64,000 bases of DNA from Trichaptum fuscoviolaceum (lineage: Eukaryota > Basidiomycota > Agaricomycetes > Hymenochaetales > Trichaptaceae), in NCBI GenBank assembly GCA_910574455.1, contig CAJSYZ010000005.1, positions 6,076,001 to 6,140,000 of the forward strand. Direction: 5' to 3'. Positions 10,921 to 24,304 of the stretch are shown piece by piece. A program made the translations under genes and the position numbers. Below the pieces are notes generated by a model. The model did no database searches. It was not told the DNA's origin and saw only the letters and a list, made by a program, of their open reading frames with translations. The first letter of the stretch is position 1. Each line of letters starts with the position of its first letter.

Positions 10921-12171
10921 GTTGCCACCCTTCATGTTCACTTGTATTTCTGATACTATTGTTGTCTTCTGTCATGTTTACTATGCTGAGCACAAGGCTT
11001 GCTGGATCCGTGCTCTGTTCTACCTGATGTCACTAAGGACCGGACGTGCTTCAAGCCCAACTCCTCAGACCACTTAATGAGCGTAAAGCCTTTGAACTCA
11101 ACTCTACGCATTAATTAAGGACGGTTAAGTTCACCAAACGTGAAAGTCGTTGAACATGCTGATCTGCAGAGTTGTCAAGCTGTTCCTTAATGATATAAAG
11201 ATTCTTTCTCTAGGGATCTGCCTCCCATCACGAAGCAGGTGCCCATATACACACCTTTCTTCTTCCAGGGCGCAGGGCCTACCGAAAATTGAAATATCGC
11301 TGCTAATCTCGTTCGTTTGAACGGAAGCGTTCAATTGTAAGTGCTCGTCCACATCAGCGTCGCCGCTCAATTTTTTCTATCAAACCTCCCTTCCGGGTAC
11401 CTGTTGTTTCTCATCGTCGCATGATTCCCGACTATACTGAAGCATTCTGGCCTTGTAACATGGTTTGAAAGCAACAGCAAACCTCGCAGTTCTGAAATAC
11501 GGAGGATGTCGACATTACTTTCACAGAGCGTTGCCCTTTATCGACTCGGAACGCGGATACAAACGCAGATCTCTTCTCCTTGCCATGGTCGTCGAATCAA
11601 CTCAGCCTGAAGATTTGTTGGGATTATGGCAAACAGAATATTAGGCGGCAGGCACAAGGGGAACACGCTATGGAAGTTGACTCTTCGTTCGCATAAGTAT
11701 TGTTGTCAATGGCCAAGTAAGTGAATGCGAATCGACGCGGAATAATCGACCAGCGGCTTACGCAAACCTCCTTTCCCCCCGTGCAGCACCATTTAGCGCC
11801 TAGTGCCCATGGGTATTTTGTTTGATTCGTGCGATGTTGACATATGGCGCCCACTCTGTTCATGTAACGAAATTGAACAGACTTTACTTTGAATGAGTCC
11901 TTTTCTAGTCTCCCCAGCCATATGGACAATCCCATTAGGAAGCTTTCCAAAGGTACCTGTAGTTGTTACAAAGATAGCGTGCTAATGAACCATTTTCAAG
12001 AGCGCCGAACGTTCCGAAAGCCCTGAAACAAGGATTTTCATCTGGCTTCAAGTTCTGGATCGTCTATCACTGATGTTGCCGAATCCTCATAGACGTGTAC
12101 GGTATGATGTTCACATGTCCACATGTCCATTCCATTGTTAATCAACTACACTCGTTTTTCTTTGCATAGTG
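10921..12171. other. Intergenic 1.25 kb, no gene supported
   Basis: Short frames on both strands (for example a 108-codon minus frame at 11624-11950) show no family motif and no joining exons. The first few hundred bases are probably the eIF3g 3' UTR, and the last part is the GH16 promoter. Confidence 0.45.
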
Positions 12172-12178
12172 TATAAGG
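12172..12178 (+). promoter_or_regulatory. TATA box of the GH16 gene
   Basis: TATAAGG lies 44 bases before the ATG at 12222. Sequence and distance fit a core promoter with a very short 5' UTR. Confidence 0.45.
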
Positions 12179-12221
12179 AAGAGATTTTGTGCGCCGAACT
12201 TGCAGTACTATCTGTGTTACG

Positions 12222-13523
12222 ATGCTCACTGTCCTAGGCTTTGCATTACTTTCTCTCGGCTCCAGCATACGTGGTCGAGCTGCATCTTCATACCAGCTGG
12301 TGCAGAGCTCTGCCAACTCTACCTTGTGAGTGAAATCGCTCAGAAATAATTTGTGTCAAAAAAATCACTCATGCAGATCAGCTTTGATAACTGGGACTTT
12401 ACGAATGGCACAGACATTAACTTTGGAGATGTACTGTACCAATCCAAAGATGATGCGATCCAAAAGGGCTTAGTGGGCGTAAACTCTGCGGGACATGCCT
12501 TCATCAAGCTTGACAACACGACCGATGGTACTGGAGACAAAGACTTCGGGCGCGACAGTGTCTATATCACTAGTCAGTTCACCATCTCCCCGGGAAACCT
12601 CTTACTGTTCGATGCAGTACATCTGCCCTTCGGTGTATGTATGTCCCATTCATCTCAAACGATACCCTTTACTAAAGACGTCAAAGTGCTCTGTATGGCC
12701 CGCCCTTTGGACACTTGGGACCGGAGGGGAAGCGAACTGGCCAAATGCCGGAGAGATTGACATTATAGAGGGTGCAAACCTTCAACCATTCAATAATGTT
12801 AACTTGCACACACTCGAGGGATGCACGCATCCCGACCAAGCTTCGTCGACGTCGTTTGAGACTGGCACAGTCCTATCCACAGACTGTTTCAACAACCAAA
12901 CGAATAACAACATGGGATGCATCGTCCAAGCACCAGGCAATTCGGTACGTGTCTCTTTCTTCTCCTTCATGCCGCGTGTCTCCGACAAAATTTTATTCAT
13001 GTAGTTTGGGGAGAGCTTCTCTAACAGCGGAGGAGGTGTCTATACCATAGAATGGACTGACACGGCTCTCTCCGTCTGGTTCTTCCCGCGTAGTTCCATC
13101 CCGTCCGACATCTCGTCTGGCTCACCTGACCCTTCTGGCTGGGGCACACCGGCAGCATTCTACCCCTCCTCGTCTTGCAACTTCACGAAGTACTTCTCAC
13201 CCCAGACGCTTATCATCAACATCAACATCTGTGGTAACTTCGGGATTGGCACATTCGATGCTACGTGCTCAGGCAATTGCCTGGACCTTGTACAGCACCC
13301 AGAAAACTACAATAACGCATTCTTCGAGATCTCCTATCTGAAGGTATTCAGCAACAGCAGTACGTTGGTTGGGACGGCTACTTCAAGTTCTGGCTCGTCG
13401 GCTAGTCCGACTACCTCAAGCAGTATTAGTGCGCATCCGATCCGCAGCCTGACACATACCGTGACAGTTTTATTGTTTATTGTGGGTTTTCTGGCCCTGC
13501 TTGGGATTTGTGCTCCCTTTTAG
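12222..13523 (+). CDS. GH16 endo-beta-1,3(4)-glucanase-like, secreted, probably GPI-anchored
   Basis: Beta-glucan hydrolase or transglycosylase acting on the cell wall or on plant glucan. The ATG at 12222 gives a hydrophobic leader (MLTVLGFALLSLGSSIRG). Intron 1 is best placed so that the join reads NSTFFDNWDF, the normal start of this GH16 branch. Intron 2 interrupts LPFG/CSVWPALW and intron 3 GNS/FGES. The catalytic motif NAGEIDIIEG (ExDxxE) is complete, preceded by WPALWTLG. HTLEGCTHPD and SCNFTKYFSPQTLIINI are also typical. The C-terminus has a Ser/Thr-rich linker followed by about 20 hydrophobic residues ending GICAPF, which suggests a GPI-anchor signal, or less likely a membrane span. 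No carbohydrate-binding module is visible. About 380 residues, intact. Confidence 0.9.
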
Positions 13524-13825
13524 ACTCGTAAACCAGTCGCTATTGTATGGACTCGGAATTTGCAATTGTGGCGACTGGAACGAGACTACTTTGCCCGGTC
13601 ACTATGATTTTCAATCTTCATCATGGGTTTGAGCTTTATGTACTTTCAAGTGGACCCTAAGATTCTTTTATTGTAGCACTCGAAATAAATGCATTCGTAT
13701 GTTAAACAGTTCTAGGACGTGTCCCCAGAAGACAAAATGGTAAATTATGAAGTGCTGTCTTGCAGTGGACTTCAATGCATTTTTATACTGTGTCCGAGCT
13801 TGACCACTTCATATTACCTCGGTGG
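13524..13825. other. 3' flank of GH16, no gene
   Basis: Contains the likely GH16 3' UTR (AATAAA at about 13684) and nothing else recognisable before the tRNA terminator. Confidence 0.4.
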
Positions 13826-13832
13826 AAAAAAA
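13826..13832 (-). terminator. RNA polymerase III terminator of tRNA-Ala
   Basis: Seven adenines on the plus strand form a T7 run on the tRNA strand, about 20 bases beyond the tRNA 3' end at 13853. This is the usual Pol III stop signal. Confidence 0.6.
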
Positions 13833-13852
13833 TATGCAATACGAGTTATAGA

Positions 13853-13959
13853 TGGAGCAGTAGTGGATCGAACACTAGACTTTTCGCAAGCAACAATAGG
13901 CTACTAGTAGCTACTAGTATATATGCAAAGCGAACACTCTACCACTGAGTTACAACCCC
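13853..13959 (-). tRNA. tRNA-Ala(UGC) with a 35-nt intron
   Basis: Read on the minus strand. Exon 1 (13959-13924) gives acceptor GGGGTTG, a D arm with ACTC/GAGT closing AGTGGTA, and anticodon stem TTCGC with loop TTTGCA. Exon 2 (13888-13853) gives T then GCGAA, the variable bases AAGTC, a perfect T arm TAGTG-TTCGATC-CACTA, acceptor CTGCTCC and discriminator A. The intron (13923-13889) sits directly after position 37, the canonical place, and contains a palindrome around ACTAGTAGCTACTAGT. The anticodon is TGC. The acceptor has the alanine identity pair G3:U70. One mismatch (U6:U67) and less common D and T stems leave some doubt about activity. The mature length is 72 bases, and a Pol III terminator follows. 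Confidence 0.8.
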
Positions 13960-14338
13960 ATGTAACTTAAAGGAGCTTACCATAAACTAATCTATTAACA
14001 TACCAGACATCCAGCGCGGGATTCAATGAGTAATAACAGTACCTGACATTGTGTCCGTGTCAAATCGCGGAATCTGGATTACTAGCATGTTCTAAGGATC
14101 CCCCTTTTAGATATCAAAAGTCGTGATATCTATTGCATCAAAGAATACTTGTCTGATAGGGTCCCCATAGAGCAGAACACAACTAATAGTACCTGTTATT
14201 CGACTCATTCACTTAGATATCTAGCATTTGAAAGTTGAAGCATGCTGAGTTCCTTTGAGAATCCTCTAACATAGTACATGATGAAAAACTTCTCTAGCTT
14301 TTACACGGATTGGATTTGCAGTTCTTTTAAAGCACATT
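13960..14338. other. Spacer between tRNA-Ala and PGI
   Basis: AT-rich, without a reading frame of note. It should hold the 3' UTR of PGI and the 5' flank of the tRNA. Confidence 0.4.
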
Positions 14339-16326
<1,988 letters not shown>

Positions 16327-16398
16327 TGTTCTGTCGACAAAAATTGAGGAGGTTGGTGCAAAGGGGATGGGAGAGGACGGAACCAACGACCAGAACGC

Positions 16399-16406
16399 CT
16401 TATATG
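16399..16406 (-). promoter_or_regulatory. TATA box of PGI
   Basis: On the minus strand CATATAAG lies about 75 bases upstream of the PGI ATG at 16326. Position and sequence fit a core promoter. Confidence 0.45.
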
Positions 16407-17012
16407 CGTCATCTGCGTGAGGATGCAATCGGGCCGCCTAATCGCTGTAAAAGGCAGACATTCCCACACCTCCCGTGTCTCTTCCGCATCTTCGTTGGTT
16501 GTTCCCATCTTCTCCCCTCGACGACCATGATCCAAAGCTGATGCACGTTCGCGTCGTTGTCATCACCGTTCGGCTCGTTCGACGGGTCCGTATTCGTTGG
16601 GAAAGACGCGAAGGAACCGAAGGAAGTTCCTTGGCAAGTCAACGAATCAGATAGCATGGCTCCGGTAATCTGGAGAATTCAGGTGAGAGCGCGTCTACTT
16701 TCACAGCCAAATCATGTCTATCTTCTCACCCAAATAACCCAGTATAGCTTGACATTCCTCGAAGGTGTTGGTAAGACATTACACTCTCCAAGAGAATAGT
16801 TAATTTCCATAAACTTAATCACGTGATCACTGTGCGCACTGGTTGGGCGCTCGACGGTTAGTAGTTTCGTCTTCCATGCCCTAGAACGTATTAATATTCA
16901 TTACGGGGCTTCTAGGAAATACTCCGTGTCCCATCTTCCTCGTGGTACAGGGCATGGTTGACTTGATTTTTAACGGATAACTTTACATGTTCAATAGTAC
17001 TCAACATTGCAT
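16407..17012. other. PGI upstream and SDR 3' flank, no gene
   Basis: Short frames only. The part next to 16406 is the PGI promoter; the part before 17012 is the 3' end of the first SDR gene. Confidence 0.4.
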
Positions 17013-18253
17013 TCAGCAGTTAGGAATGTCAGTGGAAATTATTACATTTCTCCACTCCTCTAGTGTCTCCATTGTCGTCTTGCATACATTTCCGATCATT
17101 TCAAGGGCTTCGCTACCCAGGGGAAGTGTATTAGGCACCTCTCTTCCATGAGCTACACCTTCGCCCCGGATAAGATCAAGAATGACTTCCGCTGCCCTCT
17201 TGGGATCCCCTCCTTGGTTACCGTCCAGTGCTGAGAAGTGATAAACCTATGTTCGAATACTTGTATGATATAAAGTACCTACCCACATATGTCTTATAGT
17301 ACGCATCCGAGATCGGAGTGTAATCACCGATTCGTTTCTCGTAGGAACTTAACCCAACTGCAACAAGATTCGTTCTGAAATTTCCTGGCTCGATTATGAT
17401 ACTGCGCAGTCCCAAGGGTGAAATTTCCGCGTGCAAGACTTGAGACACGCCTGACAATTATGATAGTCAAAGAGCTTAGCATCCTGTGAGTGGAATAGTT
17501 GACAAGTCTCACCCCGAAGACAAAACTTCGACATTGAATATAGCCCAGAAAGAGGCGCGGGTTCCCAACCAGTTTGTGATCCGTTCCACAGAATGGTTCC
17601 TTGCTTTCGTGCGCGCATGCCTGGAAGAACTGCACGGGCGAGATTCAACCCACCGAAGACATTTGTGCTATATAAGATGCTATTACTTTAAAGGTGCCTG
17701 TTACAATATCAGATGTAGACTTACTTGAAAACATGAAGCGTCTCTTCCGGCCTGTGTCTCGTTAGAAAGTCTGAGATACAGAATATTTTCATGGGTTTTA
17801 AGGACCACTTTACGTTGTTTCTTCGACAGCCATAAACAGACCACATGCTAAAAATAAAACGCATGAGATGAGATCTTTGGGAGAGAAGTAGGTTACCCAC
17901 CCGCATTGTTAAAGAGGACGTCAATCCGCCCGTATATTTCTTCCGCCTTCAGAACAGCCTCCTTAATTTGTGCTAGCGGCCAACTGACATCAAGCTCCAC
18001 CGTACTAGCCCCCTTCTCACGAAGGTCATCCAATTTATTAAAGGATTTTGTACGGGCGGTTGCTATCACTTTCTCCCCTCGGGAAAGCGCAGCGAACGCA
18101 AGCTCGCGCCCAAATCCTGACCTAGAAATTTAATAGCATACAATTCAAGAGAACCGAGATTAGTTCGACCTGGATCTATAAAACATATACACAATATCAG
18201 ACTGACGCTGTACCAGATATCAGCCATACAAGTTGTTTTTGGTTGAGCTCCAT
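17013..18253 (-). CDS. Short-chain dehydrogenase/reductase, copy 1
   Basis: Classical SDR, NAD(P)-dependent oxidoreductase of unknown substrate, probably cytosolic. The ATG at 18251-18253 gives MELNQKQLVWLISGTAS, and an intron joins to SGFGRELAFAALSRGEKVIATARTK, making the GxxxGxG cofactor loop. LFNNAG follows at about 17900. A further exon carries NGSQTG and the active-site YSMSK. An intron leads to VSQVLHAEISPLGLRSIIIEPGNF. The last exons read ALDGNQGGDPKRAAEVILD and end STDIPNC with the stop at 17013-17015. All joins keep frame. It is the paralogue of the gene at 19923-21151, same strand, about 2.9 kb away. In pathway terms only 'oxidoreductase' can be supported. Confidence 0.85.
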
Positions 18254-19666
18254 GCTTTACTAGTAAATAGTGATGAACTTAAAGGGTGGGGGGACCAATT
18301 TCTGGGCATACCTTTTCTACCCCTTTATATGCCAACAGACGCTCCACTGGTTTGCATCTGACCTGGCAGTGAGAAAGTCCCAAGTGGCTTCGTAGATTAC
18401 GTGCTGCCGAAAGATTCTCTGACTGAACATCGCCGGATTAACCAAAACGCATTGAACTCACTAAAGTAGTCCTCGATCGAAAAACACTCCTGAGTCAGTT
18501 GAACAAGGCAGTTGAGTATCTCAAAGAAGTTATCGAAGGTCGGCCTCCAAGTTCTGCCGCCATCTTCCCACAATCATAATGCTGGACAAGGTGGAATATT
18601 AGGTGGAGATCGTTGTGCGTAACAGTTTGAACGCCCGGGCTATGTGGACGGACTAAAGCCGAACCTCCTTTCCTGCAGGTCGAATTTCAATGACCCGTAT
18701 GTATGGGTATTTGCTCTCGGATTATAAGACCTTTGAGTCCTTCACGAATATGATCTATGGGTCAAAGTTTTATATGAACATTCATGATCCATGTACACTC
18801 ACATTGTCATTGTTGACAACGTAGTTGAATCGCACTTTCCGCTTCTCGACATTCGCGTGTGCTGGGCTTCTATGACAAGCGACATATGCCACACCAATGA
18901 AGGTGAGATTAGATTGCTCAGCACCGCATCGTGAATAGTTTGATTGTGGTTTCTCGGATGTTGGTTCAGTTTAGCACATGATGTGACTTGTAAGACGTTG
19001 AAATCCGTTCATGACGGTAGCGGATAGTAGGCTGTTATTCGACCGCACTCTCGGAGTGAGAATCTCCCGGTGGCCCGGGGTTACTTTCGGCAAGTCACTT
19101 TGTCCATACTTTTGCTCGCGAAGGCGAAGGGTGGTGACGAAGAATTAACTGAATCCAATGCTGAGCTTCACCCGTTCAACGCGCCATTAGCACTCCACTA
19201 GACTGCACCCGCCCACCATCCACGAAGCCATCCATGCGTGGGGAGTGCCCACTCCAAAGTACTTCATATAGTACACCATTATCAGAGAAGCACAATACCT
19301 TAGAGTTCCCATGTGCATGAGCCCTATGATTCTCTTTCATTACAGCCTGCCTTGAGATTAGTGTTGGTCCATGTAAGTGTACAATGCATGTTCTCACTAC
19401 TAGTAGTACTGCACGCCGACTTGAAGTGACACGTCGTCAGTCATCACAACATGCCAGAGATGATGATATAGACGACAGCCGCGTTTATACATGAGCCGCA
19501 CTTCACCGGCACTTCAATCGCCCTGGCACCCGCCTGTGTGACGGCTGAAGCCACTGGAGTAGCACAGACCGGAAGACACTAGATAGGTATTGATTGAGGA
19601 AAACTAAGGAAGATGTTTGAATGAGAGACCAATGCTCCCTACATACTACTTAATGCCAGTGGCAGG
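18254..19666. other. Intergenic with decayed duplicated sequence
   Basis: No intact gene. Two stretches (around 18421-18550 and 19070-19170) resemble stretches near 21460-21580 and 22190-22300, so this is the flank of a duplicated block shared with the second SDR gene. Plus-strand frames read like the coiled start of F-box proteins (LSQLNKAVEYLKEVIEG) but are broken by stops. Best seen as an eroded F-box-like gene copy. Confidence 0.35.
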
Positions 19667-19740
19667 CTCCCACGGTTCGGAAGAGGCCGAGGCCCCTCAT
19701 CTTCAAGAAGTTTACATGTACCCTGAGGCTTCGGTCTAAT
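19667..19740. repeat. Relic of the 3.0-kb MITE terminal repeat
   Basis: Bases 19667-19694 repeat bases 3056-3083 of the MITE arm (CTCCCACGGTTCGGAAGAGG and eight more). A weaker inverted match, CCCTGAGGCTTCGG, follows at about 19721-19734. The piece therefore keeps a shrunken hairpin of the same family and shows the element is dispersed. Confidence 0.6.
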
Positions 19741-19922
19741 CCTTTCATTTTACTATCTTTCTTGAAGACTATTCTGAACTCTCCTTTAAAGTTCAAGTTA
19801 TGGCTTCTTTCGTAGATTTCAGCCCTTTTTTCTTACTTTTTAAGGGTACGATTGTTGGACCTTTGTTTGCCCATTCTGAATGACCGCATACCATATGTAC
19901 TATTCGCACAGCTCGCCAAACT

Positions 19923-21151
19923 TTACTTCGGAAAATCGGTGCTGACAATCACGTCCTTCCACTCCTTCAGAGTCGCCAGCGCCCCAGTGCTAACGCTTTC
20001 TACAGCTTCAAAGCAGTCGGTACCGAGGGGTATGGTCTTTGGCACTTCTCTTCCTTGGGCGCCGCCTTCCCCTCGGATCAGGTCTAGAATGACTTCGACT
20101 CCGCGTTTCGGATCTCCAGGAAGCACGGGATTGAAGTCTACAAAAGTTTAAGTGCATGCCATATAAAGATCCAGGACCGAGGAAATCAGTCGATGGACGC
20201 ACCATTGTATGCCTTCCAAACCGGTCCCATCAAAGGCTCGTAATCCTCAATACGAGATTTGTACCTCTCTACGTTGTCAATGAGAAGTGTACGAAAGAAT
20301 CCCGGATCCACTACGATGCTGCGAAGACCCAAAGGCGATATCTCATCATGTAAGACTTGCGATATTACTTTCCAATTGAAGATGACAAATTAGCATTTGG
20401 AAAACAGAAAAGCATTGTTTTGAAAGTAACGAACCTCGGACACTAGCTTTCGTCGCGCCATAAATGCCAACTCCCACCCCGGGTTTTATTCCAAGGAGGG
20501 ATCCATTCCACAGAATCGTGCCTTCCTTGCGTGTGCGCATACCCGGTAGCACAGCTCGTGCAAGATTAAGCCCGCCAAAAACATTCGCACTATATCATTG
20601 CATAGCAAATCAACGTGAAAATCAACTGGTAGCTTTGATCTGTTATACATACTTGAAGATATCTAAATCTTCCTCGGAGCTGTCGTAGATATGAAACATT
20701 GCTCGGAGTGAATAAATAGTAGACAAGCTTTACGTTGATTCCTCCACGCTACGGTACGAAGCATAGCCTAGAATCAGTGAGTTTGCATCAGGATATGTCA
20801 ATCGACGAATAACAGGAGGGTCGTGCCTGCATTATTGAAAAGGACATCAATTCGTCCGTAGATACACTCCGCCTTTCCGACCACTTCCTTAAGCTTGTCC
20901 TTTGGCCAAGCAGCATCCAGCTCAAGCACTACTGCCCCCTTTGCGCGTAGCTCCTCAAGTTTATGGATAGACGATGTGCGTGCAGTTGCAATGACTTTCT
21001 CTCCTCTCGCGAGAGCAGCAAAGACAAGTTCACGACCAAACCCAGACCTACCCCAGAGATAGACCCAGTCAACCGAATAAAGCAAACACTTGAGCGTAAG
21101 AAGACTCACGATGTTCCGGTCACCAGCCAGACTAGTTGTTTCGAGCTCATA
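19923..21151 (-). CDS. Short-chain dehydrogenase/reductase, copy 2
   Basis: Paralogue of the SDR at 17013-18253 with the same exon plan. The ATG at 21149-21151 starts MSSKQLVWLVTGTS; after the intron SGFGRELVFAALARGEKVIAT completes the dinucleotide-binding loop (TGxxSGxG). LFNNAG follows. A middle exon encodes NGSLLGIKPGVGVGIYGATK with catalytic Tyr and Lys (YGATK), then LHDEISPLGLRSIVVDPGFF. The last exon has VLPGDPKRGVEVILDLIRGE and ends STDFPK, stop at 19923-19925. No frame damage. A TATA-like run lies about 50 bases upstream (21199-21206). Substrate unknown. Gene order and relatedness show a local tandem duplication. Confidence 0.85.
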
Positions 21152-21198
21152 GCGAGACTGATGTATGCTTTGTTCGATTTGCTGGTGACTTTATGCGA

Positions 21199-21206
21199 TA
21201 TATATG
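21199..21206 (-). promoter_or_regulatory. TATA-like element of SDR copy 2
   Basis: ATATATAT on the transcribed strand, about 50 bases before the ATG at 21151. Assigned by position. Confidence 0.35.
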
Positions 21207-23040
21207 TGAGCTTTAACCATTCAGTCGGAAGTAACTGAGACTATGTCTCACTAGATAAATGTAGTTAGGCCCACTGGCCTAAGGTGTAATCTTAATCATT
21301 TGGATGAATTTCGTAGAGATTGCAATGTAAAAGCATACGCCATCAAAAAGATAGTACCTGAAAGGATGGATAAGGAGCTCAAATATTCCGCATAGAAGTT
21401 AGTCTAAGATCGTATTTCATAATTTAGCAATGTCTCATGATAGATCAATCCTATACACTGACTGAACATCGGCGAAGAGTCGGTCCTCGAGGAGACCCGA
21501 ACACCTCCAAACTGATTCCACTGGTACTGCACTTGGTTGCAAACATCCCTGAGTCGAATTAAAGATGCAATTGAAACCCTAAAGACGTGGCTTCTGGAAG
21601 CTACTTCTTACCACAGATTTAGCAGGTAAAGAAGGCGCGATGCCAGGTAATCTTAACCGCATGGCACACCATCCGTGCTGTGGGAATTGGTGGTAAATTA
21701 GCTCCTCATCTTTCTCGCTCCTCTCCTGCCACTGAAGGAGGCTGACTGAGCCAAGGCTGCTAATCCATTTCCAATGGCCGAAGGCCAACAAGAGAGGCCT
21801 GATCCCAGTATATGTAAGGTAGACGATGAGTGTCGATAGTCAGATCTTTGAGATCCTCGTCTGAAGGTCATTTGCAAGGCAACTAATATTATCCGATTTG
21901 AACATCCACAATTCAAGTAAATTCACTTACGTTGCAAAAATGGACTCATAGTTTAACCACATTCTCATGCTTTCATTATCTCCCTTAGGCCCTCTTTGCG
22001 AGCCACGCTAGTGTAAGGTAAGACTGCATATGGGCTTCTCAACACGGCCATCGTGAACAGGACAATCGTGGCATCTCGGATGCTTGCTGTAAATTCACCA
22101 TTCGTCCTTCATGGAGGTACACCTTGTACAACTTGAGCTCCGCTGATTTCCGGCAGTGTTTCGACCGCATTCTAGAAGTAAGAGTCTCCGAGTGGTTTCA
22201 TTCTTTGGTGATGAGTTTCAAAGCACTTCGTTCAAATTTTTGCTCGAGAAGGAAAAGGAAAGAATCAACTGAATCGCATCATGATCATGATGCTCCCGGT
22301 CAACTTGAACTCCGAGAGGCTGACTAAGCTTCACCGCCACTGGCACGCTCCAGCGTCGGTGCGCAACTTGCGGTTGTGAGGCTTCCCTCCGAGTCAACTC
22401 TCAACTGCGCACCCATCAAGTTGTCGACAAATGTAAAATCGAGGCTATGTACCCATCTGCCGACATTAAAGCTACTGAGACACTGCGCATCACCGCACCT
22501 ATGCATCCTCTCGGGCAGCGAACCATGTTTTCCGACAACATCAACTACGCAACGTTGACCATAGCTGCGCTAACACTCCGCAGCGCACTCAACGCACCAG
22601 ACTCTGGCTGACAAAATTCCGCTGCCTTCACACACTCCGAACTACTTGCCAACACTGACAGATCTGATAATTGCCGATGCTAATGTGACATATCTGGCGG
22701 TGCAATCTAGGAACAACGCAGCGTAAAGCATACCCTTGCCTCCCCCCGGCTTGCACTGAATTTCAATCTTTGCCTATTTCTTGAGACAATCTACAGTGTA
22801 TGATTGTCGATATGACTGCGCGAGCCCGCTTCTTTGATGAATAATTAGTTGTGATTACTCTTGTGCTCAAACTAGTAAGAATGGAGCATCGCCTCGACAC
22901 TTCTCGCAACACCTGAAAGCCTGCTTTGCAGAGTACTCGAGAGCTGCGCTATACTCTGCTTCGACCTCACGCCTCCATTTAATCACTCGGAGGACATTCA
23001 AGACCGCTCAAGGCTTCGAAACGCAAGAGCCTTTGGGTAG
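21207..23040. other. Intergenic with probable F-box-like gene relic on plus strand
   Basis: No intact gene. Open pieces on the plus strand (about 21545-21610, 22100-22325 and 22376-22560) have a protein-like look, including LSRIKDAIETLK and HLPTLKLLRHCASPH, the latter like leucine-rich parts of basidiomycete F-box proteins. Stops and shifts interrupt them. Segments match the flank of SDR copy 1 at 18.4 and 19.1 kb, so the relic was probably part of the duplicated block. Confidence 0.3.
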
Positions 23041-23047
23041 TATAAAG
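23041..23047 (+). promoter_or_regulatory. TATA box of the phosphatase gene
   Basis: TATAAAG lies 77 to 83 bases before the ATG at 23124; a good core-promoter match. Confidence 0.5.
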
Positions 23048-23123
23048 GGATGCATGCTGAACGATAACATAAACATCAGGAAATAAGCACTACATCTCGC
23101 CATCGCAAGAGTAAGGGCGCGCA

Positions 23124-23850
23124 ATGGGCTGGAGAAACAATACGGACGCCATCATAGAAGGTAAACTTTATCTCGGAAAGTAAGCACAATTGTCATTAAC
23201 AAGGACTATGTCCACTGACATCGTTTGGCTGACAGCATCGCAACGGCTTCGAATTCTCAGTCACTGTACGAACGGAGGATAACACACATCGTCTCTGTCT
23301 GCAAAGAGCCCATTCCGGCGCACCATCCTCGTTCTGGCTTCGCCGTACATATTGTGCCTGTTGACGATAAACCGACGGAGGATCTCCTGATCCATCTGCG
23401 TCCTGCATGCGAGTTTATTCATGCCGCAATGGTGGACCCAAATGCCTTCATTCTCGTGCATTGTGTGCAAGGGCTATCCAGAAGTGCTTGTGTCGTTGCT
23501 GCATACTGTAAGTTCAAGTTGTCACTCGATGCTAAAGTCATATCTCATATGTTTCGATCTACCCGAAAGTCATGTACTCGAGGCGCATGTCAATGACAGA
23601 TGCCATGACTGTCTGCCGTCAATGTGAGTCGATGAAACGGTTTTGGAACTTCATCGCGTCAACGTTATTTCTATCAGCTCGCGAACAAATTTGGGTAAAC
23701 CCCAGCTTCCAAGAACAACTCGTCCTGTTTGAGTTATGTCAGTATAATCCAGACCCTTCGAATGGCGTATATCAAAAGTGGCGCCTTCAGCTTGAAGAGG
23801 CCCGCCGACGTGAATCAGCGCAACGCACATCGAGTCGGGCTCGTAGATGA
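23124..23850 (+). CDS. Dual-specificity protein phosphatase
   Basis: Small cysteine phosphatase that removes phosphate from Tyr and Ser/Thr, probably a regulator of MAP kinases or similar; the target is unknown. Exon 1 (from the ATG at 23124) encodes MGWRNNTDAIIEGKLYLG; after the intron come NIATASN and RITHIVSVCKEP, the normal DSP start. The active-site loop is VHCVQGLSRSACVVAAY (HCxxGxxRS complete), and the general-acid Asp region PVDDKPTEDL lies about 30 residues before it. Introns after VAAY and after VCRQ are needed to reach REQIWVNPSFQEQLVLFE, the conserved end of the domain. The C-terminal tail is basic (RRRESAQRTSSRARR). The stop is at 23848-23850. About 190 residues, catalytic domain only. 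Confidence 0.88.
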
Positions 23851-24304
23851 ACAATTAATTTCCCACTCACTGTACGGCAATTATGGTATGTCCCGCCCCC
23901 TCATTGCGTTGTGGTTTACTGTAGTGAGTTTAAGCCTCTTAGAGACTCTGAAATAGTCCCACTACCTAGATCACGATGGGAATATAGGTTCAATGTGTTC
24001 CCCGTTCTGAGAACTTTTCCCTTCGGTAATTAATTCGTTATCGAGACAATATGTGTTAATTTATAATTATCTTTTACTCTTACTCATTTTCTCCAATTGG
24101 CTTATGTATGCTTAACGGACATTGGCATCCTGCGTTATTTATGAGTATGTATGCATATTTACCACTTGTCATGCAAATTGAACTACCAACCAATCAATCA
24201 ACAAATGACTGACTCGAGTCTACATGTGGTACTTAATAGTGCAGTGTATATGCACATACATATAGCGATGCCACATCTGATTCCAATCAAGGCAATGGTC
24301 ATGT
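23851..24304. other. Convergent 3' region
   Basis: AT-rich spacer between the phosphatase and the F-box-like pseudogene, both of which end here. No gene seen. Confidence 0.45.
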
